NCBI GenBank assembly: GCA_964544765.1 | Contig: CAZJDM010000061.1 | Span: forward strand, 1 to 22,615 | DNA length: 22,615 nucleotides | DNA from: CAZJDM01 sp964544765 | GTDB taxonomy: Bacteria > Bdellovibrionota_B > Oligoflexia > CAYFLR01 | Reading direction: 5' to 3' | Shown here: in pieces, positions 1 to 7,300 of the stretch | How positions within the stretch are numbered: the first letter of the stretch is position 1 | Layout of the letters: each line of letters begins with the position of its first letter | The notes under the pieces: generated by a model | Databases searched by the model: none | What the model saw: the letters and a program-made list of their open reading frames with translations, nothing else | Told to the model about the DNA's origin: nothing | Position numbers and translations under genes: made by a program

Positions 1-1067
1 TTATTTAAATTAGAAGGACTTCCACGGAAACCTTTTTCAACTGATCGAATATATTTGGCCCTGGGACGACCAACCCTTCCTTCAAGCGATGCCATTAAGG
101 CAGTTGACTCCCCACAAACAAAGGCTCCCGCTCCGGTAGAAATCTTGATATCAAAATTCAACCCAGAACCCAAAATATTTTCTCCTAGCAGGCCAAATTC
201 TCTGGCTTGCTCAACAGCTTTTTTCAGGGTCCGTACTGCCAATGGATACTCAAATCTCACATACATATAACCTTCACTACTACCAATAGCATAAGCAGCT
301 ATTATCATTCCCTCTAATACACTATGAGGATCTCCCTCTAAAATATAACCATCCATGAACGCACCGGGATCTCCTTCGTCAGCATTACAAATTACATATC
401 GCGGGCCATCATATTTAGCACAAGTGGCCCACTTAACACCTGCGGGAAAACCAGCTCCACCACGACCACGAATAACGGAAGTTTTCACTTCTTCAATAAC
501 TTGCTGTGGCTCCATTTTTGAAAGAGCCTTAACAAGTCCTTGATACGCCCCCTCCCTTAAAGCATCATTAATATCAAATGGATCTATCGTACCCATTCTA
601 CCTAAAACAATTCTCTCTTGCTGATTATAAAAAGGAATTTCATCAACTGTAGTAGATGTCTTTTTAGTGTTGGGATCCTTATATAGTAGTTTCTTTACAA
701 CCTCTCCCTTTAATATCGTTTCAGTAACAATCTGTTCAGCATCTTTAGGTTTTACCTTACCATAGAAAATATTCTGAGGTTTGATTACCAATAGAGAACC
801 TCTTGAACAAAAACCATGACAGCCAGTTTCTTTAATTTGCGGAATTACCGTTCCCGACACTCCATGCTTATCCATTGCTTTCTTCAAAGCATCCACCACA
901 TCCATACTACCGTTAGCTCTACAAGCTGTCCCACAACAGACCAAAACAACCGGATCGGAATCATTTTTTTGAGCATTCAGATTTTGACGATATTTCTCCA
1001 CATCATCAATTTTTTTAAAAGCTAAACTTTTACTTTTAAAGGCTGTACTCTGATCTGTAATACACAT
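1..1067 (-). CDS. nuoF: NADH dehydrogenase / bifurcating hydrogenase-type flavoprotein subunit NuoF (HndC-like), C-terminus outside window
   Basis: Subunit that binds FMN and NAD(H) and passes electrons to iron-sulphur clusters in complex I and in HndABCD/HydABC-type cytoplasmic enzymes. The 355 visible codons begin with a thioredoxin-like [2Fe-2S] domain (C44-x4-C49, then TGCHGFC with C83 and C87). The NuoF core follows: glycine-rich FMN motif GRGGAGFPAG, CNADEGDPGAF, and GAGAFVCGESTAL ahead of EGRVGRPR. The N-terminal [2Fe-2S] domain is typical of HndC/HydB rather than plain NuoF. After GRPR the usual proline-rich PPFPA is replaced by KYIRSVEKGFRGSPSN, a local divergence. The ATG at 1067 is preceded by AGAAGGA at good spacing. 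The C-terminal 4Fe-4S domain lies beyond base 1. Its natural partner nuoE lies about 13.9 kb away (14972-15463) on the same strand, separated by unrelated genes. Confidence 0.93.
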   Translation of the reverse strand, partial: MCITDQSTAFKSKSLAFKKIDDVEKYRQNLNAQKNDSDPVVLVCCGTACRANGSMDVVDALKKAMDKHGVSGTVIPQIKETGCHGFCSRGSLLVIKPQNIFYGKVKPKDAEQIVTETILKGEVVKKLLYKDPNTKKTSTTVDEIPFYNQQERIVLGRMGTIDPFDINDALREGAYQGLVKALSKMEPQQVIEEVKTSVIRGRGGAGFPAGVKWATCAKYDGPRYVICNADEGDPGAFMDGYILEGDPHSVLEGMIIAAYAIGSSEGYMYVRFEYPLAVRTLKKAVEQAREFGLLGENILGSGLNFDIKISTGAGAFVCGESTALMASLEGRVGRPRAKYIRSVEKGFRGSPSNLN

Positions 1068-1095
1068 ATTGATTTCCTTCTATTAGAATACTATT

Positions 1096-1173
1096 TCATT
1101 TACCTTTATCTCTTTTGGCTCTTAATTCGTCAATTTGTTTTTCTATTCTATACAAAGAAATGGATTTATTATT
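1096..1173 (-). pseudogene. Possible C-terminal remnant of a gene that once preceded nuoF
   Basis: A 25-codon open stretch reads NNKSISLYRIEKQIDELRAK and then RDKGK before a TGA at 1096-1098, 28 bp upstream of the nuoF start. The composition is charged and helical, like a real protein tail. It has no ATG and no ribosome-binding site. In the same frame, beyond one TGA (1174-1176), comes another protein-like stretch, SFEAEDEVPLRF. I read this as the decayed end of a gene truncated when the island landed between nuoE and nuoF. In related hydrogenase operons a small ferredoxin-like or kinase-like gene often sits between these two, but nothing here identifies the family. Chance coding-like sequence cannot be excluded. 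The rest of 1068-1310 holds only the nuoF ribosome-binding site. Confidence 0.3.
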
Positions 1174-1310
1174 TCAAAATCTCAAAGGAACTTCATCCTC
1201 GGCCTCAAACGATAAAGAACAAAGGAGAAGTTGTTGTGAATATCAATATGAGTACACCTTTAAACATAAGGTCTATATACTTTGAATTATTGTTCAATAT
1301 AATTTCTTTT

Positions 1311-1802
1311 CTAATAACACTTAAACTCCCACCTAGAATAGTTGTTATTATTAGCAGGACCTTTACCACTACCTTTTACATTATACACATGGTCCATAAA
1401 AAGCCATTTCCTAGTTGCTACACTTTGTATTCCAAATCCCTTTCCGCATATGTTTGCGTCGTTTCCATCTTTACCTATACCGTCCCTCCCATTCTTACCA
1501 TCTTTACCATCTATGCCATTCTTTCCATCCCTACCGTGTCTCCCATTCTTTCCATCTTTTCCATTTACACCATTCTTACCATCTTTACCAGCGGGTCCTC
1601 TTAAACCTGTAGGATCGCCTTTCCACTTACCATTTTCTATTATAGCCTCACCTTTATAGGCCAACATTTTTTCAACTTTATCAAGCCGTTCTTGCAAAAG
1701 AATAATTTTAGCTTGTTGTAGTGCAATAATCGTTTTTAATTCTTTTTCTCCAGCAAATAACTCTAAATTAAATGACAAGATCAACAATAAAAAATACTTC
1801 AT
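1311..1802 (-). CDS. Small secreted collagen-like (Gly-X-Y) protein
   Basis: A 163-aa protein with a Sec signal peptide (MKYFLLLILSFNLELFAG, cleavage probably after LFA). Next comes a short leucine/charged coiled coil (about residues 20-50) that could trimerise the chain. About 14 uninterrupted Gly-X-Y triplets follow (GLR GPA GKD GKN GVN ...), rich in GKD, GKN and GRD, then a GI interruption and two more triplets. The C-terminal cap of about 45 residues holds two cysteines that could pair and ends WEFKCY. Coiled coil plus collagen triplets is the usual layout of bacterial collagen-like surface proteins. With no LPXTG motif or membrane anchor it is probably released or periplasmic. The ATG at 1802 follows AAGGGGGG. 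It is the last gene of the island before nuoF. Function is unknown. Confidence 0.75.
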   Translation of the reverse strand: MKYFLLLILSFNLELFAGEKELKTIIALQQAKIILLQERLDKVEKMLAYKGEAIIENGKWKGDPTGLRGPAGKDGKNGVNGKDGKNGRHGRDGKNGIDGKDGKNGRDGIGKDGNDANICGKGFGIQSVATRKWLFMDHVYNVKGSGKGPANNNNYSRWEFKCY

Positions 1803-1870
1803 TTTCCCCCCTTCATATTACTAAGTTCTTCTTTAACCAATACTTAAGCAGCTTGTAAAGCAATTGTATT

Positions 1871-1930
1871 CTTAATTTTGTTTTACCAGTATTATTTGAT
1901 GTTATTTCAAAGTCAAAAATCAAAATTAAG
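1871..1930. repeat. 10-bp inverted repeat, CTTAATTTTG / CAAAATTAAG
   Basis: Perfect 10-bp arms at 1871-1880 and 1921-1930 enclose 40 bp in the gap between the collagen-like gene and the methyltransferase gene, 6 bp past the latter's stop. The arms are AT-rich and the loop is long, so it does not resemble a rho-independent terminator. It could be a recombination end or chance. Confidence 0.3.
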
Positions 1931-1936
1931 TCTTTT

Positions 1937-2680
1937 TCATATCCCTTCACACACAATCGTAATACCATTTCTAAAACTTGGGGTTCTTTTTTCTAATAAA
2001 CGTAAAAAGCCACTCTCTGGCCAGTAATCCTCGTACTTTGTATAAGAGATCTTTAAACCTGCAAGCTGACATAACTCATTTAACTCATTTAACTCATTTA
2101 AAGTATATTCTCTAAAATGGCCTGGATTTTCATAGCTTTCACGTATCATTTCAAACGGATTTATTCCCTTAAACATATTTAAGCGTTTTCTTATAGCTAC
2201 AGCATTGGGTGTTTGAATTACTATTTTACCTTTATGCGATAACAAGGTCCTTAGGTGCTTTAACACGAGTTGAGGGGCAACATATAAATGCTCAATTACT
2301 TCCGCAAAGACAATAATATCATATTTTTCTGTTGATTTTACCCAAAGTTTTTCGTTCTGTGACTGATTTAGGTCATATTGAATGTGTTGATTAATTTGAT
2401 CTAAAGGCACTATATGTTCATACTTATAACCAAGAGTATCAAGTAAAATATGAGAGTCACAGACACACTTTATGACTGCAGTTAAAAAATGAGGACCAAT
2501 ATCGAGAACTTTAACCTTATTTATCCCATTATTTTGAAAACCTGTTATTAGATCAATTATTAGGTTTGTAACTGCCTTTAATCGAAGGCAATGATAATCT
2601 AAATACGCCTTTTCTTCATCATCAAGTTGTTTATCATCAAAGCATTGTACAATTTCTTCACAAGTTACATTTCTTAACAT
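1937..2680 (-). CDS. Class I SAM-dependent methyltransferase
   Basis: A 247-aa protein of the Methyltransf_11/23 type. Motif I (VLDIGP, about residues 58-63) binds S-adenosylmethionine. The acidic-hydrophobic block DIIVFAEVIEHL (about 121-132) is the usual post-motif, followed by a KGKIVIQTPN strand and HFREYTLNEL, which is common in methyltransferases acting on lipids, sugars or small metabolites. Substrate is unknown. I chose the ATG at 2680 over a GTG at 2689 because AGGTG lies 6 nt upstream of the ATG, while the GTG has no usable Shine-Dalgarno sequence. A triplicated 9-bp unit (2073-2099) encodes NEL-NEL-NEL inside the fold. The gene is divergent from a second methyltransferase gene at 3021. 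The two proteins share the fold but are not close duplicates. Confidence 0.8.
   Translation of the reverse strand: MLRNVTCEEIVQCFDDKQLDDEEKAYLDYHCLRLKAVTNLIIDLITGFQNNGINKVKVLDIGPHFLTAVIKCVCDSHILLDTLGYKYEHIVPLDQINQHIQYDLNQSQNEKLWVKSTEKYDIIVFAEVIEHLYVAPQLVLKHLRTLLSHKGKIVIQTPNAVAIRKRLNMFKGINPFEMIRESYENPGHFREYTLNELNELNELCQLAGLKISYTKYEDYWPESGFLRLLEKRTPSFRNGITIVCEGI
2073..2099. repeat. Three perfect copies of the 9-bp unit AACTCATTT in a coding region
   Basis: Units lie at 2073-2081, 2082-2090 and 2091-2099. On the minus strand they encode a repeated Asn-Glu-Leu in the methyltransferase. Gain or loss of units would keep the frame. It is one of several similar tracts in the window. Confidence 0.9.
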
Positions 2681-3020
2681 TGATTTCACCTATCCTAAAT
2701 TTTTTAATGAGTGAGAATAACATATAAAGAAGGTTTAAAGGGTCATAAAACTTAACCACCGGGTTGAATAGCGGAAAGTTTATTGGTATATTACCATCTG
2801 TCATGTAACATTCAGTTTAGTTTTTCTTCATATCAATGACTCCTTTGCTTTCTTTATAAATAGCTTCTTGAAAGAGTTACTATATCTTGTACTAATATAC
2901 AATCATTTTTTATTTTAGGTTTTTAGGATTGATATCAGTAATATACAACCAAAACATTGTTTATTACACTTGTAAAAACATACAATTGATTTAGTTATTT
3001 TTTTATTATATCTAAACACT
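2681..3020. promoter_or_regulatory. Divergent AT-rich intergenic region with two identical palindromes TTGTA-N6-TACAA
   Basis: This 340-bp gap separates the two divergent methyltransferase genes. It contains the palindrome TTGTA-CTAATA-TACAA at 2887-2902 and TTGTA-AAAACA-TACAA at 2970-2985. Both arms and the 6-bp spacer length match, and the copies are 83 bp apart, close to eight helical turns. The 10-mer TAATATACAA occurs at 2893-2902 (inside the first palindrome) and again at 2939-2948, giving an extra half-site. The layout resembles operators for a dimeric regulator controlling both genes. The second copy lies 36-51 bp before the plus-strand ATG, where a promoter would be. No strong -35/-10 pair stands out. 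The truncated start at 2817-2846 is also in this gap. Confidence 0.4.
2817..2846 (-). other. Strong ribosome-binding site and ATG opening a four-codon ORF (leader peptide or truncated gene start)
   Basis: AAAGGAG (2840-2846) sits 8 nt before an ATG at 2831, the best Shine-Dalgarno sequence in this spacer. The frame is only M-K-K-N before a TAA at 2817. Downstream, another minus-strand frame, ATG at 2804 to TGA at 2658 (48 codons, starting MTDGNIPINF), overlaps the methyltransferase start. This could be a leader peptide or the head of a broken gene. No attenuator-like hairpin is evident. Confidence 0.35.
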
Positions 3021-3989
3021 ATGGGAGCTTTGCCATCTATATTTGATTTAAAACCTGAAAAATATATAGGATTACAGGATTTACGCGAACCTAACCTACA
3101 AGCTGCCGTGTTTCAAATAGAAGACGAATCTGATTTTAATTGGTTAGAAAAGAAAATCCTAGATAATGGTTTTTATGAAAATCAGATAGCCTGGACTCTT
3201 AAGTTTGATGATGATAAAAGGTTAATGTCAGGACTTTTGTCTTCTTTTACAGATAAACAATATTTAGAACTAGGATGTGGTAATGGCGGAACCATGCAGG
3301 GTCTTTTTTCTTTGGGCAAAAAGGGGATCGGTTTAGACATTAGTTCTTTTAATATTAAAAATGCCTTTCCTAATATCAGAACGAGTATTATAAAGGAAGA
3401 TTTACTTACGTTCAAAACCGATAAACGGTTCGATCTGATTTTTGGATTAGATATTTTTGAGCATTTTAACCCAAACAAATTACATATGTATATTGAAAAA
3501 ATTTCCACTTTGCTTGAAGAAGGTGGTCTTTGTTTTGCGAATATCCCAGCATATGGTTTTGATCGCAATTTTGGCACAATCTTTCCTATACATTTTCTTT
3601 CCTGGCATAAAGATGTGACGGATGGTAAATGTTTTCAAACAATTCATTGTGATGAGAAAGGATACCCTATTAACGGACATCTTATTAATGCACATTCTTC
3701 ATGGTGGGAAAAACAGTTCTTAAAAGAAGGATTAACAAGGCTGGATGATATCGAATTAGCAATCCATAAAGAATATGATGATATTTATGATTCTATCTCT
3801 GTTGCACGAAAATGCTTTTATGTTTTCGGTAAGAATGTACCCAAAGATAAAGTTTGTAGAGTCATATCAAAGATACATTCTTCATTTAAAAAGATAAGAA
3901 AAATCAAAATAAAGAGAAAAGTGATGGAAAAAATGCGTATATTAGCATCGTATGTGAAAAGACTTTTAAGAACAGAGCATCTTCCCTAG
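3021..3989 (+). CDS. Class I SAM-dependent methyltransferase, plus strand
   Basis: A 322-aa protein and the only convincing plus-strand gene in the window. Residues 81-90 (YLELGCGNGG) are a textbook SAM-binding motif I. KGIGLDIS ends the second strand with its acidic residue, and DLIFGLDIFEHF (about 138-149) is the post-motif. A lysine/arginine-rich tail follows from about residue 280. An N-terminal extension of about 70 residues precedes the fold. Such enzymes often sit in glycan or secondary-metabolite loci, but no glycosyltransferase or other partner is visible, so substrate is unknown. The ATG at 3021 has no Shine-Dalgarno sequence, unlike most genes here, which suggests a leaderless message or weak translation. 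It converges on the toxin operon and probably ends at the hairpin at 4022-4041. Confidence 0.8.
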   Translation: MGALPSIFDLKPEKYIGLQDLREPNLQAAVFQIEDESDFNWLEKKILDNGFYENQIAWTLKFDDDKRLMSGLLSSFTDKQYLELGCGNGGTMQGLFSLGKKGIGLDISSFNIKNAFPNIRTSIIKEDLLTFKTDKRFDLIFGLDIFEHFNPNKLHMYIEKISTLLEEGGLCFANIPAYGFDRNFGTIFPIHFLSWHKDVTDGKCFQTIHCDEKGYPINGHLINAHSSWWEKQFLKEGLTRLDDIELAIHKEYDDIYDSISVARKCFYVFGKNVPKDKVCRVISKIHSSFKKIRKIKIKRKVMEKMRILASYVKRLLRTEHLP

Positions 3990-4021
3990 AGATTGGAGAT
4001 TGTCAAAGTCAACAAAATTAA

Positions 4022-4041
4022 CCATAAAGGGCTTTTTATGG
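4022..4041. terminator. Bidirectional terminator between convergent genes
   Basis: CCATAAA (4022-4028) and TTTATGG (4035-4041) form a perfect 7-bp stem with a 6-nt loop. In the plus direction CTTTTT follows, which suits the methyltransferase gene ending at 3989. In the minus direction TTAATTTTG follows, which suits the immunity gene, whose stop codon lies inside the stem. Confidence 0.55.
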
Positions 4042-4347
4042 CTTTTTCCATTTCTCAAAAACGATTTTTAGATCTTCCAAAGAACAGGAAAGTATTTCAA
4101 TCAATTCTTCCTTCATACCATGTGGATAACCTAGCAAGTTGCCAATCAAGTTATTAATTGCTAATTTTTCCATCTCATCATTTTCGTAGACATTTGGCCA
4201 TCGGAGTAGGATCTCTTCCACCTTTTTTCTTTCGACACCAATTAACGAAGAAAATTCCCAATCTTCAAAAAAAGGTCCTTTCACCCCTGCCTCTAGACAC
4301 TTTTTAATAATATTCTTTTCATTCTCATCACAGTGTGCAAAAGCCAT
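4036..4347 (-). CDS. Probable immunity protein for the RHS toxin
   Basis: A 103-aa acidic, helix-rich, probably cytoplasmic protein with no signal peptide or membrane segment. Landmarks are the GPFFEDWEFSSLIGV block (about residues 24-38) and AINNLIGNLLGYPHG (about 63-77). From memory these resemble a widespread family of small hypothetical proteins, but I cannot name a domain. It is called immunity protein from context: it directly follows the variable C-terminal end of a polymorphic RHS toxin, has the usual size and charge, and is translationally coupled. Its Shine-Dalgarno GGGAG (4354-4358) overlaps the toxin's TAG stop (4358-4360), so ribosomes ending on the toxin can start here. Direct evidence of toxin neutralisation is absent. 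Confidence 0.65.
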   Translation of the reverse strand: MAFAHCDENEKNIIKKCLEAGVKGPFFEDWEFSSLIGVERKKVEEILLRWPNVYENDEMEKLAINNLIGNLLGYPHGMKEELIEILSCSLEDLKIVFEKWKKP

Positions 4348-4357
4348 AATTATCTCC

Positions 4358-7300
4358 CTAATTTAAAGCCTTATTAAAGTAGTCTACTCCAGTCTCAGGT
4401 TTAAAAGCAGTCCCTCCATCAGGTGTTTTTGGGTTTTTAATAACAACAGTATTACTAGTTTCGCTATAGGCAGCAGATCTACCACCACCTAATTTCTTTG
4501 AATGTGTAGGGCTCTTTAAAACATTCTCAATATGATCGCTAAATTGTTTCCTTGTAGTAATTCCAGGGAATTCACTTCTTTGAATAACATGCTTTTCAAA
4601 AGCATGTCCCGCACTTATTTCTTCTGCCGTCAGTTGCATCTTAAACTTTTGATAACTAGCAGCATTATGCGCTTCTCCCATCGGTATCGACTTAGGCGAA
4701 CTTAATTTATTAGCAACACTCTTCCCAACACTCCCAGCCGCTTTACCAACAAACATTCCGACTAAAGTTTCCCCCACCGGATCAGAAACTATCCCTGGTT
4801 CAGGTCTCCCAGAAGAAACATCCCACTTTGCAGCCACTTTACTATATTGATGTAATTTGTATTCACTATAAACTGTATAAGCAGCACTAGCTACACCTAA
4901 AATACATAACCCACCACAAGCAAATTGCCCACTCGGATCAACATAATTAACCGGATCATTCTTAGCATAAGAATATAAATTCCCCTCAATTGGCGACCCC
5001 AATACTTTTTCTGGATTTTGCAGCATATATAAATCTGGACTTAAGAACCGTCCCAAACGGGGATCATAATACCTAACTCCCATCTGATTTAGGCCAGATT
5101 CACTATCAAAAAACGAGCCGGTAAAACCAAACACTGAATCTTGAGCATTGGTGTTTCCAATACCAATACCAACACCAGTACCAGTACCAGTACCAATACC
5201 TGTAGCACCTGTACCAGTGGATGCACCATAAGAATCATAATAGTACCTGCTGCTTACTTGACCATTAGAGTCAACCAAGGCTTGAATAGAACCAAGGTGA
5301 TCACGAACAAAATATTTTAAAGACTCACTATCTTTCCTTCGGGCCCAGCGTTTGCCTCCTATCAAATAGTATTTAGTAAAAGACTGTTGTTGGTGATCGT
5401 AATGAAGATAAGGGTTAAAATAAGTCGTTTTATTATTACCTACTGTTTTACTTAATCTACTACCATCCGGTTTATAAGCAAATTGTAACTTTTGTCCACC
5501 AGCGGTTAATTCAACAACGCGATTTTCCTCGTTCCATTTAATTTGATAATCCGGACCTTGAATAACTCTACCCCAGGCATCCTTGGGTAAAGCAACTTGA
5601 CCCAGGAAATCACCATTATTACGATATTGATAGAGCTGGTTATTAACAGATAATAACTGTCCACGAGCATCATAATGAATATCTTTATGCGGAACTTTAA
5701 ATTGTATTTGTCCCAAACCATGGTAACTAATTTCATTAAAACGTTTTTGATGATCATATTGATATTGATAACCAACAACCATACCCGTAGGACTATTGTA
5801 ATTACGCTCTTCTATTTGATTTGTTATCGGAGTATAGACATTAGTTAAACTAAAACCCTCTTGGGACCGAATTGATTCTACTCGCATTAAGGAATCATAG
5901 TTAATTTGATCAGCGATTCTCTCTACTTGTCGTAACAGTCCAGACTGAGGCGAATAGTTATATGAAACAATTTCTTTATCGGGATAGGTGACCTTGGTTA
6001 AGCGGCTCAAATGATCATAAGCAAAATGCATGGTGATGTCTGTGTTATCTTGCAGCAAAGATTCCATCCGCAAATTTCCTAACGAATCATAACCATATCT
6101 ATAAAGCCCTTCTCCTATTATATTTAACTCTGACAAACGTCCTTTTAAATTGGTTTGATATTTTAATGGACTTACAGCATCATCATAACGGTATTGATAA
6201 ACAGATCTACCTTTATCCCAAACTAGTGACCGCCCTTTTGAAACACGCTGCTCAACAACTCTACCTAGCTTGTCATAGGCATACATCATGTTAGACACTT
6301 TATTTGACTCATACACCTTATTTGAATCAAACGCTTTATCACTGGGCCTTGCAAAATATTGAACCGCAAAAAGTTCATCTGTCGGCTTATAGTGCCACTT
6401 AATTTCTCCCACTTCAGGACTATTAACTTGAATCAATCGGCCAACTTCATCATATTTAAATTGACGAATAACTCCCGGCAACCTCATCAAAGAAATGTTA
6501 TTCAACTTATCATACTCAACCGAAATTTCTACTTCTTGCGCGACATTCCTGGCAGAATTAGTTTCTATTATACTTTTTACACGATTAAAATGATCAAAAG
6601 AGGTTTGGCGAACTTCTCCCTCAGCATTACTAAAATATATTGTATTAAGAGTATGTTCCCATGTATTTATACCTTTGGTTCCTTGAACTACACAATCTAA
6701 TTGCCGGCAATCAGCATTTGGCAGCATATGCCAGATACGTCGTCCCTGCTCATCAAAAGCAAAACGATGAAAAAGCTCCGGATTAAGTTTTGCTCCTATT
6801 AAGCTTGATTGATCTAGTTGTTGCGGATTAGATTTAATAGTAACATTACCTGCCAAATTATATACTTGCAACTTTTGTAATACATTAGATCCCGTGTCAT
6901 TGACAAAAATTGTTCCTAAATCTCTTCCTAGACCGTCATAAAAAGTAACCGTTTTAACAGCAATACCCACAGTACTGCTTTGAATATTAGTCAGACTTAA
7001 AATATCTTCACTTTCCCAGTTATATTTACCCCACTCATAAGTATAACGATATTCACCACCTTGAGGATTTCGCCAACTATTCAATCGACCCAGTCCATCA
7101 TACTCTAAATGATATTCAAAACCGTTTTCATCTTGATACCGTTTTATTTTTTCACCAGCCAAATGATCATATTGAAAATGTTTTTTTAGTGGTAATGCTT
7201 TTTTATTCTGGGGCCAGGTTGTCACGGAGGTGGGCATAAAATGTCCGTCATCTTCATAGTCAATTCGGGTAGAATGACCATTGGCGCTAGTTATCACAAA

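Noticed and set aside
1174..1176. TGA recoded as an amino acid, which would join the two halves of the remnant before nuoF
   Set aside because: TGA serves as a normal stop at nuoE and in the ATGA overlaps of the molybdopterin and nuoM genes, and no large ORF has internal TGA.
1311..1450. Fascin- or ricin-type beta-trefoil repeat in the cap of the collagen-like protein
   Set aside because: The stretch IQSVATRKWLFMD...SRWEF is suggestive, but it is only one short repeat and I cannot support the assignment by eye.
1236..1604. Plus-strand ORF of 122 codons with a GTG-type start preceded by AAAGGAG
   Set aside because: It is the antisense of the collagen-like gene, and its low-complexity IFT/ILS repeats are the reverse of the Gly-X-Y units. 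The minus-strand frame has a signal peptide and coherent domains.
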